In this document: positions 32,951 to 42,034 of the stretch, one piece after another
Layout of the letters: each line of letters starts with the position of its first letter
Position numbering within the stretch: position 1 is the stretch's first letter
NCBI GenBank assembly: GCA_963786225.1
Contig: CAWAYQ010000029.1
Span: forward strand, 62,001 to 126,000
Source: Flaviflagellibacter sp963786225
GTDB taxonomy: Bacteria > Pseudomonadota > Alphaproteobacteria > Rhizobiales > Methylopilaceae
DNA length: 64,000 bases
Reading direction: 5' to 3'
The notes under the pieces: model-generated
Told to the model about the DNA's origin: nothing
The model's input: only the letters and a program-made list of their open reading frames with translations
Database searches by the model: none
Made by a program: the position numbers and the translations under genes

Positions 32951-33466
32951 TCAAACCAGCTTGAAATCGCTCGCCCGCTGCTCCCGTCTCAGCAATGCAC
33001 GCTTGAGCTTGGGCCCGGCCCGATAGCCCGACAGCGAGCCGTCCTTTTTCACCACGCGGTGGCAGGGGATCAGGATGGCAATGCAATTGCCGGCGATCGC
33101 GGCGGTGGCGTCGCGCGCATCGCGCGTTCCTAGCTGGGCGGCGACCGCGCCATAATACGTTGTCTCGCCGGCCGGGATCTGACGAAGAATGTCCCAGACG
33201 CGCTTCTGGTAATCGGTGCCCCGAATATCGAGCGGAATGTCCGGCGTGCGATCCGGGTGTTCGACAAGTTCTGCCAGCACCTCAATCGTGCCGGAGAGGC
33301 CTTCCTCGTCTTCCTCAAGGCGTGCATCGGGGACGTGCGCGCGAAGCGCATCGAGCGTCTTGGTGCGCTCGCCGAACTCGAACATAACGACGCCCAGATC
33401 CGAAACGGCGGCGAGAAAGCCGCCAAGGGAACTGGTGCCCCATGCGTAGCGGATTGTCTCGGTCAT
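32951..33466 (-). CDS. ogt: Methylated-DNA-[protein]-cysteine S-methyltransferase
   Basis: A 171-residue suicide repair protein that removes alkyl groups from O6-guanine. It has the ferredoxin-like N-domain (YAWGTSSLGGFLAAVSDLGV), then QKRVWDILRQIPAGETTYYG and the active-site IPCHRVVKKDGSLSGY. The ATG at 33466 was chosen because the upstream in-frame stretch is not protein-like. It is the third gene, in transcription order, after an Ada-like transferase and a 2OG-Fe(II) oxygenase, all minus strand. Confidence 0.92.
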   Translation of the reverse strand: MTETIRYAWGTSSLGGFLAAVSDLGVVMFEFGERTKTLDALRAHVPDARLEEDEEGLSGTIEVLAELVEHPDRTPDIPLDIRGTDYQKRVWDILRQIPAGETTYYGAVAAQLGTRDARDATAAIAGNCIAILIPCHRVVKKDGSLSGYRAGPKLKRALLRREQRASDFKLV

Positions 33467-33479
33467 TGTCTTTCTCCAG

Positions 33480-33497
33480 TCACGATGTCGATCGTGA
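33480..33497. promoter_or_regulatory. Perfect palindrome upstream of ogt
   Basis: TCACGAT and ATCGTGA face each other across GTCG, 14 bp before the ogt start codon. It may be an operator or simply an RNA hairpin between cotranscribed genes. Confidence 0.3.
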
Positions 33498-33554
33498 TCC
33501 GCAGACCAGCGCGGCATCCTGGTGCTTGACGTCGGTACAGGAACCATCGGCGGT

Positions 33555-34303
33555 TCATCTCGCATCGTGGAAGATGAGCCCGACCGTGTGGCGTTGGCCG
33601 GAGCGGATCCGGCTGACGCCATGCCGCAGATTGACCCGATAGTTTCCTTTGGTGCCGCGAACAGGCCGGTTGTGAACGGCGAAGGCAACGGCATCGCCCT
33701 GCGTGAGCGGGACGACCTCCGCCCGGCTCTGCATGCGAGGCCGCTGCTCGGTCAGGACAAACTCGCCGCCGGTGAAATCCCGGCCTGGCTCGGACAGGAG
33801 CACGGCTACCTGGATCGGAAACGCAAGGTCGCCGTAGAGGTCCTGGTGAAGGGCGTTGAAGTCGCCGGCACCATATTGCAGCAATAGCGGCGTCGGACGC
33901 CGCTGACCGGCGTCATGGCATGTTTGAGATAGTCCTGATGGTCCGCGGGGTAGCGGTTCTCATCGCCCATACGCGCGTTCCATTCGTTGGCGACGGGAGC
34001 AAGGCGTGCGTAGAGAGCCGTTCTCAGCCCGCCGAGCAGGTCGGGAAGCGGGTAGCTGAAATAGCGATATTCGCCCTTGCCGAAACCGTGGCGAGCCATG
34101 ACGATATGGCTGCGGAAATGCTCCTCATGCGGATAGAGGGCGGCAATTGCCGAGCACTCTTCGGGCGTGAGCAGGTTCGGAATAACGGCGCAGCCATAGG
34201 TGTCGAGATCGGTCCCGAGATCATCCCAGTCATATTTTCCGATGCGTTCTTTCGCATCCCCGATCGCGGAACGGGCAGGGAGTATTTCCGCACGAGCGTT
34301 CAT
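33555..34303 (-). pseudogene. 2OG-Fe(II) oxygenase (alkylation-repair context), one frameshift
   Basis: The N-terminal part (ATG 34303; NARAEILPARSAIGD to ENRYPADHQDYLK) and the C-terminal part (LQYGAGDFNALHQDLYGDLA to the stop at 33555) lie in different frames. Joining them near 33918, where a shifted reading gives CHDAGQRRPTPLLL, restores a full double-stranded beta-helix dioxygenase of about 248 residues. The iron ligands are HQD in ALHQDLYG and His in NLRHGVS, and the 2OG-binding Arg is in GQRHTVG. The start overlaps the stop of the Ada-like gene. The context suggests oxidative dealkylation. It may be a base-calling error rather than true decay. Confidence 0.7.
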
Positions 34304-34878
34304 GCCTGCCGCTCCTTTTCCAGCAACACGTTCTTGCGGGCGACGCCCCAGTGATATCCAGCCTGCTTGCCGCTTCCGTGAACGACGCGATGGCACGGAA
34401 TGGCGACCGAGATGTTGTTGGCGCCACAGGCCATGCCGACGGCACGCACGGCTTTGGGAGCACCGATACGTTCGGCGATCTGTCCATACGTCGCGGTCTC
34501 GCCTACGGGGATATTGCGGAGCTCCTGCCAGACCCGCCGCTGGAACGGCGTGCCTCCCAGCACATCGAGATCGATATCGAATCCCCCCGCAGGCGTTTCG
34601 ATCAGCGCCGCGACCTTGGCGAGCGCGTCGCCGAGTTCACTATCGTCGCGGATCAGTCCGGCTGAGGGAAAACGGCGTTGCAGATCGTTGCGCATGTCGT
34701 CGTCGTTTTCTCCGAAGAGAATGGCGGTGATGCCTCGACGGCCCTGAGCAACGAGGGTCCTGCCGAGCGCCGTCCGGCCGATGCCGAAGGTCATCGTCGG
34801 CGAAGCTGCTTGCCGGGCCCGAGGCGTCGGGTGGGGAAGGGTGGTGCTCCGGCTGCCGGTGGTGTGTGTGGCGGTCAT
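34300..34878 (-). CDS. Ada-type O6-alkylguanine-DNA methyltransferase (no N-terminal AdaA domain)
   Basis: 192 residues with the C-terminal half of Ada: FGIGRTALGRTLVAQGRRG, ILFGENDDDMRNDL, then FQRRVWQELRNIPVGETATY and the acceptor IPCHRVVHGSGKQAGY. The zinc-binding, DNA-binding AdaA half is absent, so it is a repair enzyme and not a self-sensing activator. It starts a minus-strand group with the 2OG-Fe(II) oxygenase (4-bp overlap) and ogt. Confidence 0.9.
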   Translation of the reverse strand: MTATHTTGSRSTTLPHPTPRARQAASPTMTFGIGRTALGRTLVAQGRRGITAILFGENDDDMRNDLQRRFPSAGLIRDDSELGDALAKVAALIETPAGGFDIDLDVLGGTPFQRRVWQELRNIPVGETATYGQIAERIGAPKAVRAVGMACGANNISVAIPCHRVVHGSGKQAGYHWGVARKNVLLEKERQA

Positions 34879-35035
34879 TGGACGTTCCTTATGTCGAATG
34901 CGCTTGACCGTCAGATATGCCGGTCCATGCCCGTCGGCACTCCGGTCCTTGCTTTCGAATTCGGATGGTTGAATTTAGGGCAGCCTGAACCTGTTGTCCG
35001 CGGAGCGAGACAAACCGGCAAAGAGGAGGGTCCCA

Positions 35036-35389
35036 ATGTTTTCGCGCGCCGTGGTCATCGCCGCATTCCTGTCCGTGCTCGCCGCGCCGGCCTTCGCCTC
35101 GGCGTTTCACGGTTTCACCGTCGTCAACGTTCCGGAGGGCGACGTTCTGAATGCGCGGACCGGACCGGGCACCGCTTTTGCCGTCCAGACCGCCTATCCA
35201 AACGGCACCGACCTCAGCCTGACCGGCACCTGCACGGATGGTTTGAAGCTCGATGATCTCGGCGGGCTGACCCAGGCGCAGAAATATGCGCGCGTCAAAA
35301 CCCGCTGGTGCCAAATCTGGCATGACCCGCAGGGTGGCGGCGCGTTCACGACCGGATGGGTCCACGGCCGCTTCATCTATCCGCATTGA
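35036..35389 (+). CDS. Secreted SH3-like domain protein
   Basis: 117 residues: signal peptide (FSRAVVIAAFLSVLAAPAFA) and a bacterial SH3 (SH3_3-like) domain opening with DVLNARTGPGTAFAVQTAYPNG and closing with TTGWVHGRFI. A mid-domain CxxG...RWCQI pair of cysteines may form a disulfide. Such domains bind the cell wall or act as anchors. ATG 35036 follows AGAGGAGGG. It is divergent from the alkylation-repair genes and ends 4 bp before the tRNA-Thr. Confidence 0.8.
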   Translation: MFSRAVVIAAFLSVLAAPAFASAFHGFTVVNVPEGDVLNARTGPGTAFAVQTAYPNGTDLSLTGTCTDGLKLDDLGGLTQAQKYARVKTRWCQIWHDPQGGGAFTTGWVHGRFIYPH

Positions 35390-35393
35390 GGGC

Positions 35394-35468
35394 TGGTGCC
35401 GGTTGAGAGGATTGAACTCCCGACCTTCGGTTTACAAAACCGCTGCTCTACCGCTGAGCTAAACCGGC
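35394..35468 (-). tRNA. tRNA-Thr (TGT anticodon), with encoded CCA
   Basis: On the minus strand the 75-nt sequence folds as a cloverleaf: acceptor GCCGGTT/AACCGGC, D-arm GCTC/GAGC, anticodon loop TTTGTAA (anticodon TGT), T-arm GGGAG/CTCTC with TTCAATC, and A plus CCA at the 3' end. The outermost anticodon-stem pair is G-A; all others pair. The 5' half and about 40 bp of upstream DNA are repeated at 48495-48580, which marks it as an integration site. Confidence 0.93.
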
Positions 35469-35509
35469 AACGAGCGCCGAGATACCCGTCCTCAGAGGGG
35501 AATTCAAGG
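35424..35509. repeat. att-like direct repeat, left copy (tRNA 5' half plus upstream flank)
   Basis: 86 bp shared with 48495-48580 in the same orientation, with three mismatches. It starts in the tRNA variable/anticodon region and runs past the tRNA 5' end. Sequence on either side diverges abruptly. This copy is part of the intact tRNA. Confidence 0.8.
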
Positions 35510-36165
35510 TCGAGCCCAGCTGAGACACTGTGTAAGGAGGAGGAAGCTAAGGGCACCTTCACTTCCGTTTCGCATTAATGACGGTCCCGCAAACGGCCGA
35601 TGGGCGCAAACGCCTAGGCCCGTTTGACAACGGCGCAGGACGAGATGGCAGGGTAGGGAGCACACGGAAATCGTTCCTGGAGCCTTTGTCCATTACCAAG
35701 AGGAATGCGCAGCATGTGCCGCGACATTTCTCCGGATCACCCACCTGCTGATCGGGCACCCGCGACATCCCAAGGCCATGCCAGTTAAGGTCGTGTGCGC
35801 TGACTTTCATCGGTACAAGCCGGTCTGGGCCAAAGGAGAAGTTTTGGCACGGCGAACCGGTTTGATCTTGGGGCGAGTAGTGGATTTTCACCCGGTCCAG
35901 TTGACCAGAGCTTCCCACATGCGGGCGCCTTGGGCTTGCTATGCCGAAAACCGTGGTCGGCGGCGGACGGCAGCGCATGGGATCGCCAACCACGGCACCG
36001 TTGCTCGGTCCACGATGACCGGCGCACCGAAACGCGCGGTCATGCTCTTGAGCGCCGCCGAATTGTAAATTGCTCCTGAGCAAGCGCCACCATGGCGGGC
36101 CGCCTATCGCCGCCAGTATTTCGGATTGATGATGAAGCGCGGCACGGAACTCGCTTCGTGCGTTG
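35510..36165. other. 656-bp gene-poor left edge of putative island
   Basis: Open frames here are short and change frame often; none has a credible ribosome site, membrane pattern or domain. It may be decayed coding DNA next to the attachment repeat. No integrase signature (R-H-R-Y) was recognised in any frame. Confidence 0.5.
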
Positions 36166-36957
36166 TCACCTCTCGCCGTCCACAATGGAAAGCGCGACCG
36201 GAGCGTCGCTCGTAGCACGGTGCTCGATCCAGCCGCCCAAGGCCGGCATCAACCCTTCTGTAGACTTTGGCCCAGGGCGAGCGAAGCGGCCCGCGCGGGC
36301 AGCGCACGGCTTCAGCCGGGCCAGCGTCTGCGCTTGGCACACGGCCGCAGCGAGTGGATCAATGAGCGGCACGGAGACACGATCAGAGATGCGCCCGGCA
36401 AGCCCGGTCAGCGGCGCTCCTGCAAGGATAATGACGTCGGCGCCGTCCTCCTTCACCGTACGCTCGGCGAGCGCGATGAGCTCGATTTCCAGTTCGTGCT
36501 GGACGGTCGCAACCGACTGGAAGCTGACGTCGGGCACGCGGATGCCCGCGCATCGTGCCTCAAGGCCGCCCAGCGCAACGGCGTCCTCGTACCAAGCCAC
36601 GAGCGTTCTGGAGAAGGTCAGGATGGCGAAGCGTTCGCCCAGCATGCAGGCTGTCAGCATGGCGGATTCCGCCATGGCGGTGATCGGCACCTCGAACAGT
36701 TCGCGCGCCGCGATCAGACCTGGATCGCCGAAGGCCCCGATCACCACCGCATCGGCGCCATGATGATGCTCGGCAAGCATCTCCAGCGTGATCGTGCCTG
36801 CAATCACGGCCTCGGCGCGGCTGGCGATGTAGGGCATGCCGCGCGTGGCCGTTATCGCCACCAATTCGACATCGGGGGCGAGCACATCCGCGGCTGTCCT
36901 GACCATGCGCTCCGTCATGTCAGCGGATGTGTTGGGATTGACCAGAAGAATTTTCAT
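36166..36957 (-). CDS. Asp/Glu/hydantoin racemase family protein
   Basis: A 263-residue protein opening with KILLVNPNTSADMTERM, the hydantoin/aspartate racemase N-terminus. Typical members use two cysteines; here the equivalent loops read VIGAFGDPGL and ILAGAPLTGLAG, with no cysteine in either, so racemase chemistry is uncertain. It is the last gene of the minus-strand ABC importer/amidohydrolase operon (87 bp after the amidohydrolase). It probably acts on an N-carbamoyl, hydantoin-like or amino-acid substrate. Confidence 0.8.
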   Translation of the reverse strand: MKILLVNPNTSADMTERMVRTAADVLAPDVELVAITATRGMPYIASRAEAVIAGTITLEMLAEHHHGADAVVIGAFGDPGLIAARELFEVPITAMAESAMLTACMLGERFAILTFSRTLVAWYEDAVALGGLEARCAGIRVPDVSFQSVATVQHELEIELIALAERTVKEDGADVIILAGAPLTGLAGRISDRVSVPLIDPLAAAVCQAQTLARLKPCAARAGRFARPGPKSTEGLMPALGGWIEHRATSDAPVALSIVDGER

Positions 36958-37044
36958 GGAGGGACTTTCCCGGCCAACACGCCGGCTTGAGTGAAATGGA
37001 TCATTCCGCGGGCACTTGCCGGCAGATGGAGTATTCGCAGCACA

Positions 37045-38409
37045 TCAGCCTCCACGGGCCCGCTCCCATAGCGACCGTATCGCCACATCCGCCTCGCGCC
37101 GGATCGCTTCCGCATCCACTTTCGTCGGCTGGCCGTCCTCGACCACGATGCTGCCGTCGACCACCACCATCTCGACATCGCGTCCCTGTGCGACGTGCAC
37201 GATATTGCCGAGCGGATTGATGTTGGGGGTCAGATGCGGGCGGCGGAAATCGAATGCGACCAGGTCGGCGCGTTTACCGACTTCGATGCTTCCGATTTCG
37301 TCTTCCAATCCCATGGCGCGCGCACCGGCCATTGTCGCCATTTGAAAAACGGTCGAAGGCTGCCAGGCTTCGGTGACCGCGCCTTCCTGTATGCGTCCGA
37401 CCGCTAGCGCCCAGCGCATGACCTCTACCATGTCGGCGTGCATGTTGTCGGTACCCAGCGTCAGATGCGCGCCCGCGGCGCGCAGTTTCGACGTCGGCGC
37501 GATGGTCGCCCCCGTAGCATTGCCTTTGGCGATGTGGGCAACGTTGATTCCGGCTCGACCAATGCGGGCGATGTCGCCCTCGCTGACATGAATGCAATGA
37601 GCAGCAAGCAGCGTGTCGGTCAGAAGCCCGACATCCTCGAGTAGTTCCGGCGGGCTCATGCCGTCACGGTCGCGGATGCGAGCCAGCTCTACCTTGCTTT
37701 GGGAGAGATGCGTCGTCACGCGCAGGCCATGGGTCCGCGCGGCTTCGCCGATGCGTTTCAGGAAAGGGGTCGAGCAGGTGTCCGGCGCATGGGCGGCCAG
37801 TTGCACGCCGATGCGGCCATTGCTCTTGCCGTGATAGCGCTCTGCGAGATCGAGCGCCGCGCGAAGCGTCTCGTCGCCGATCGTGTCCTTGTGCTCCCAC
37901 CTTCCGGTAGACACGCCGCTGAAATCGACATCGTGGATGCGTCCGCAAGACCAGACGCGCAGGCCGACCTCGGCCATCGCCGGAGTAATGATGTCGGCGT
38001 GTACGAAGGTGTCGTTGATCAGCGTGGAGCCGAACAGCATGGCCTCCAGCGCGCCGAGGCGCGAGATCGCGTAGGCCTCGTCAGGCGTCACCAGGTGCCC
38101 TTGCGGAATGCCCGGCGTGTAAGCCGGCGCGAAGCCGAGATCCTCGGCCATGCCGCGCACCATGGTCAGGATGGTGTGCGTGTGGATGTTGACGAGGCCG
38201 GGCGTGACCACGCGCCCTTCGAGATGGACGACGCGTCGTGCCTCGCGCAGCGGTCGGTCGTTCGATGCCGCCTCGACGAGCGCGAAGCGGCCATCGGAAA
38301 TCCCGATCACGGCATCCTCGATAAGTGGATTTTTCGGATCGCCGCTCAGAAGCGTCGCGCCGGTCAGAACGAGATCAATGGGCGGAACGGACGACATCGG
38401 AGGGATCAC
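37045..38409 (-). CDS. Amidohydrolase (cytosine deaminase/TrzA-AtzB-like family)
   Basis: 454 residues. Metal ligands are in VTPGLVNIHTHT (HxH), THLSQSKVEL, AHCIHVSEGD and LTLGTDNMHADM (Asp). EVGKRADLVAFDF is the usual C-terminal metal-dependent hydrolase ending. The GTG at 38409 overlaps the ABC ATPase stop (GTGA); an ATG lies at 38397. It hydrolyses or deaminates a C-N bond in a small, often heterocyclic, substrate. The same operon encodes an amino-acid-type ABC importer, so its substrate is presumably imported. Confidence 0.87.
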   Translation of the reverse strand: MIPPMSSVPPIDLVLTGATLLSGDPKNPLIEDAVIGISDGRFALVEAASNDRPLREARRVVHLEGRVVTPGLVNIHTHTILTMVRGMAEDLGFAPAYTPGIPQGHLVTPDEAYAISRLGALEAMLFGSTLINDTFVHADIITPAMAEVGLRVWSCGRIHDVDFSGVSTGRWEHKDTIGDETLRAALDLAERYHGKSNGRIGVQLAAHAPDTCSTPFLKRIGEAARTHGLRVTTHLSQSKVELARIRDRDGMSPPELLEDVGLLTDTLLAAHCIHVSEGDIARIGRAGINVAHIAKGNATGATIAPTSKLRAAGAHLTLGTDNMHADMVEVMRWALAVGRIQEGAVTEAWQPSTVFQMATMAGARAMGLEDEIGSIEVGKRADLVAFDFRRPHLTPNINPLGNIVHVAQGRDVEMVVVDGSIVVEDGQPTKVDAEAIRREADVAIRSLWERARGG

Positions 38410-39216
38410 CGATTGAGAACATGGGTCAGGAAACGCTTGGTCTTTTCCTCGCGCGGAGCCGAAAAGATATCCTCGGGCGGCCCTTCCTCGACGATGTTGC
38501 CGTCGGCCATGAAGATCAGCCGGTCGGCAACCTGTCGCGCAAAGCTCATTTCATGGGTCACCACGATCATCGTCATGCCTTCGCGGGCGAGCGTACGTAT
38601 GACGTCGAGCACTTCGTGAACGAGTTCCGGATCGAGAGCCGATGTCGGCTCGTCGAATAGGATCAGACGCGGCTCCATGGCCAGCGCGCGGGCAATGGCG
38701 ACGCGTTGCTGCTGGCCGCCCGACAATTGCGAAGGCCGCTTGTCCATATGCTCGGCGAGGCTGACGCGCGCGAGCTGGTCCGCAGCGCGCCTCTCGGCAT
38801 GCGCCTTCGGAACGCCGAGCACCTTGCGGGGGCCGATAGCCACGTTCTGAAGCGCCGTCAGATGCGGGAAGAGATTGAAGCGCTGGAACACGAAGCCGAA
38901 CTTCCGGCGTTGCAGAGCGAGTTCTTGTCTCGCTCATCGGCTCCCAGCGCGCGGCCTCGCCAACATAGCTGCCGCCGACCGTGTCGCCGGCGAGGGTGAT
39001 CTCGCCTCCGGACGGCGTTTCAAGATGGTTGAGGCATCGCAAAACCGTGGTCTTGCCGGATCCGGACGGACCGATGAGCACCAGGGTCTCTCCGGCCATC
39101 AGGTCGAAGGAAATGCCCTTGAGGATTTCGCGACCCTCATAGCTCTTGCGCAGGTCGCGGACCGAGAGCAGCGGCTTGTCGGATGCCGTGATGGGCTTGC
39201 TCACGACGGTCACCAT
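38406..39216 (-). pseudogene. Amino-acid-type ABC transporter ATPase, one frameshift
   Basis: The start (ATG 39216, 7-bp overlap with the permease) carries the Walker A LIGPSGSGKTTVLRCLNHLE. After WEPMSE (about 38935) the frame is lost, but a +1 shift restores RQELALQRRKFGFVFQRFNL and then QLSGGQQQRVAIARAL, Walker B LILFDEPTSALDP and the H-loop VVTHEMSFARQ, to the stop at 38406. One extra base near 38928-38935 explains it. The total of about 269 residues is near the normal length for HisP/GlnQ-type ATPases. It could be real decay, which would disable the importer, or a base-calling error. Confidence 0.75.
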
Positions 39217-39863
39217 ACCGGCAGGCGGCGCTCGATGAGCCGCGAGATGTAGGTCAGCGCCGAGATGATGACGTAGTAGTAGATCGCGAGCAGCGCGAAG
39301 ATCTCCAGCGGCACGAAATGCGATGCGATGATCGCCTGGCCCGAGCGCGTCAGCTCGTAGACGGAGATCACCGACAGTAGCGAGGTGTTCTTGACCAGCG
39401 TGATCAGATCATTGGTCAGCGCCGGCATCATCGGCCGGATGGACTGCGGCAGCAGCACGTAAAGCAGGATCCTGCCGCGCGTCATGCCGATCGACTTCGC
39501 GGCTTCTGTCTGACCTTTCTCGACGGATCCGACCGTGCCGCGGACGACCTCCGCGATATAGCCCGCCGCATTCAGCGACAGGGCGATCACGCCCGCCCAG
39601 AACTCGCCGAGCCGAAATCCCATCAGCGGAAGCCCGAAGAAGACGATGAATATCTGGATCAGCAGCGGCGTGCCGCGGATGAAATCCACATAGCCGCGCA
39701 CGAGCCAGCGCGCCCAGGTCCAGCCCCCCAGCGAGACAAGTCCGAGACCCACGCCGCCAAGGAGACCGAAGACCGCGGCAAGAGCCGCAATCCTCAGGGT
39801 CATAACGGTGCCTTCCGCCAATAGCGGGATGGCCATCTCGACGATGGTCCAGTCGATGCTCAT
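39210..39863 (-). CDS. Polar amino-acid ABC transporter permease
   Basis: A 217-residue HisMQ-type permease with five helices. The family entry TVMTLRIAALAAVFGLLGGV, VDFIRGTPLLIQIFIVFFGLP and the EAA loop (EVVRGTVGSVEKGQTEAAKS) are present. It precedes the ATPase (7-bp overlap) and follows the binding-protein gene by 66 bp. Only one permease gene is present, so it would work as a homodimer. Confidence 0.92.
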   Translation of the reverse strand: MSIDWTIVEMAIPLLAEGTVMTLRIAALAAVFGLLGGVGLGLVSLGGWTWARWLVRGYVDFIRGTPLLIQIFIVFFGLPLMGFRLGEFWAGVIALSLNAAGYIAEVVRGTVGSVEKGQTEAAKSIGMTRGRILLYVLLPQSIRPMMPALTNDLITLVKNTSLLSVISVYELTRSGQAIIASHFVPLEIFALLAIYYYVIISALTYISRLIERRLPVW

Positions 39864-39929
39864 GGGATGCTGTTCCCGGGAGAAGAAGAGTGTAAGCGGG
39901 ACAGGCGGGGCGCCGATCCCGCATTCTGA

Positions 39930-40814
39930 TCACGAGAAGGTTGGAACCTTGTCGGCGAGCTGCATGCGCATGCCGAACCATTTCTCCTGCAGTGCATAGA
40001 TTTCGCCGCTGGCCTTTAGGGCGGCGATGCGCTCGTTCAGGAACGAGACGATCTCGGCGTCCTCCTTGCGGGTGCCGATGCCGGCCCAGTTGCGCGGACC
40101 GATATCGCGGACGATGGCGTATTTGCCGGCGGCGTCCTTCGCCACCTGGGTGAGCGTGGCCAGCGAATTGATGACGCCATCGACGGAGCCCTGCGCCAGT
40201 GCCAGATAGGCCGCCGGATGATCGTCGTAAGTCTTCACCTGCGCGAAGCCCTTCCCCGTGGCCGCCTTGAGCGTCTCCTGGAGCTTGGTCTTCATGGTGT
40301 CGCCGGCGGAGCCAAGCTTCACGCCGAGAATTTTGTCGGCCATGTCGTTCAGGCCCTTGATCGTCCCGGCGTCTGAAGCGCGGACCAACATTTCCTGCGT
40401 CGCTTCGGTGTAGGGGATCGTGTAGCCCACCTTCTCGACGCGCTCCTTGGTGTAGGTGAGCGACGTCATGATGACATCGAAGTTGCCGGCATAGAGCGCG
40501 GGGATCACGCCAGCCCAGGCGGTGTCGACCATCTCGACCTTCACTCCCAGCGGGGCGAACAGGAGCGAGGCGACCTCAATGTCGTAGCCGACAATCTTGT
40601 TGCCCTCACGAAAGGCAAACGGACGGTAGGCCGCCTCGCAGCCCACGCGGACGACGCCGGCCTTCTTGATGCTCTCAACGGTCGTCGCGGCCATTGCGTT
40701 CTTTGTCAGGACGGTGACGATCGACGGAACAGCCAGAGCCGACGCGGCGGCGGCAGCCGAAGTCTTCAGGAATTGGCGGCGCGTCGCACCGGAGCCGGGA
40801 TGCTTTAAGCTCAT
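39930..40814 (-). CDS. Periplasmic amino-acid-binding protein of ABC importer
   Basis: 294 residues with a twin-arginine-like leader (TRRQFLKTSAAAAASALA), then the family-3 solute-binding fold: VGCEAAYRPFAFREGNKIVGYDIEV, FDVIMTSLTYTKERVEKV and AYLALAQGSVDGVINSL. The ATG at 40814 follows GAGAGAC; upstream in-frame codons are promoter DNA. First gene of the minus-strand import/catabolism operon. Ligand is likely a polar amino acid or derivative. Confidence 0.9.
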   Translation of the reverse strand: MSLKHPGSGATRRQFLKTSAAAAASALAVPSIVTVLTKNAMAATTVESIKKAGVVRVGCEAAYRPFAFREGNKIVGYDIEVASLLFAPLGVKVEMVDTAWAGVIPALYAGNFDVIMTSLTYTKERVEKVGYTIPYTEATQEMLVRASDAGTIKGLNDMADKILGVKLGSAGDTMKTKLQETLKAATGKGFAQVKTYDDHPAAYLALAQGSVDGVINSLATLTQVAKDAAGKYAIVRDIGPRNWAGIGTRKEDAEIVSFLNERIAALKASGEIYALQEKWFGMRMQLADKVPTFS

Positions 40815-41126
40815 GTCGGTCTCTCTTTCAGTCTGCTGTTGTCGGACACAACGCGATATGTCTTTCAAATTGCATGCCATCAATAATAAGACTGTATTTT
40901 CAATTACTTGGTTGTGTAGCCACTTGGCGCGCCTGATCAATATCTGTGCAATGCGCGCCCAAGTCGTCGCCACTTGACCAAATTTGAAGCCACGAAAGCT
41001 GGCGAGCGGCTTCCCTCGCGCGGCAAGCCTTCGCCGACGCCGCGCGCCATGCTTTGCTTTTTCGGAAGGTCGCTAGCGCCCCCTCAAGCCGGCTTGTGGT
41101 ACCGACGTTCGCGGCCTGATCCTGAT
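40815..41126. other. 312-bp region upstream of the ABC operon
   Basis: This is the promoter region of the minus-strand ABC/amidohydrolase operon and the 3' side of the first GntR gene. TTGTCGGACACAA (about 40842-40854) is an imperfect dyad resembling FCD-type GntR sites. The part from 40860 to 40930 is AT-rich. No gene is seen. Confidence 0.4.
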
Positions 41127-41879
41127 TCAGATCGGAAGCGCAGGTTCTTTCACAGCAGCCGAACCGCCGATCTCACTCTTCAGCACACCGCACACCGTTT
41201 CGCCCGTGCGCAGCAGATGCCGACGCCAGACGAGCCTCGCCCGTTCCGGATCGCGGGTATGGAACGCCGCCATCACAGCCTCATGTTCCTCGACGGACTC
41301 CTGCCAACGGAAGGGATCGAGGATCGCCATGTATCGCCCACGGCGCGCCCTGAGCATCAGGTTGGCGTGGGTCGCGATTAGTACAGGATTGCCGGAGACC
41401 CTTACGATCGTGTCGTGAATCGAGCTGTTCAGCTCGAAGTAGGGATCCTTCTCCCGGCGCTCGTAATGCGCACACATCCGCTCGTGCATGTCATCCAGCG
41501 CGGCGAGATCGGTGGCGCCAATGCGTGTAACGGCGAGCTCGGCAGCGAGGCTCTCGAGCCCCGCGATCACCTCGAACAGGTTCTGGGCTTCGGCTGGAGT
41601 GAACGACATGATGCGAGCTCCCTTGTTCTGGGAGATCTCGATGAGGCCTTCGACTTCCAGCAGCTTGAGCGCTTCGCGGAGCGGCGTCCGCGACACCTTG
41701 ATCTGCTCGCACAAAGCCCGCTCGATGATGCGCCCGCCGGGCGGCACCTCGCCGCGAATGATCATGTCCCGTAGCGTATTTGCGACCTGTCTGGCGAAAG
41801 GTATCCGGCGGGACAGCGCGGTCCGCGGACGCGGTGCGCTCGTGGTCACCGGCTTCGGCTCAGCGACCTGCTCCATCAT
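41127..41879 (-). CDS. GntR-family regulator, FCD subfamily (1)
   Basis: 250 residues: a Pro/Arg-rich start, the GntR winged helix (VANTLRDMIIRGEVPPGGRI, VSRTPLREALKLLEVEGLI) at about 25-90 and an all-helical FCD ligand domain (about 100-235) with metal-type ligands in AHYERREKDPYFELNSSIHD and EHEAVMAAF. It lies upstream of the ABC/amidohydrolase operon on the same strand and probably represses it. ATG 41879 follows GGAGGG. Confidence 0.9.
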   Translation of the reverse strand: MMEQVAEPKPVTTSAPRPRTALSRRIPFARQVANTLRDMIIRGEVPPGGRIIERALCEQIKVSRTPLREALKLLEVEGLIEISQNKGARIMSFTPAEAQNLFEVIAGLESLAAELAVTRIGATDLAALDDMHERMCAHYERREKDPYFELNSSIHDTIVRVSGNPVLIATHANLMLRARRGRYMAILDPFRWQESVEEHEAVMAAFHTRDPERARLVWRRHLLRTGETVCGVLKSEIGGSAAVKEPALPI

Positions 41880-42034
41880 CCCTCCGCTTCACAGCATCAA
41901 CGTCCGTTGCAATCTAGCGTGACGCTAATGCATCGCAAAGCGCTGCTCAGAAACCCGGGCCGAGGAGAAGCCCAGGCGGTGTATCTCAAGCTCGCCGCAA
42001 GCACGCCGCGGGCGGATTGCTTCGGGCTACCAAC

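Noticed and set aside
35559..36218. Minus-strand 219-codon frame at the island's left edge, considered as integrase or transposase remnant
   Set aside because: No catalytic motif of integrases or transposases and no family resemblance could be shown.
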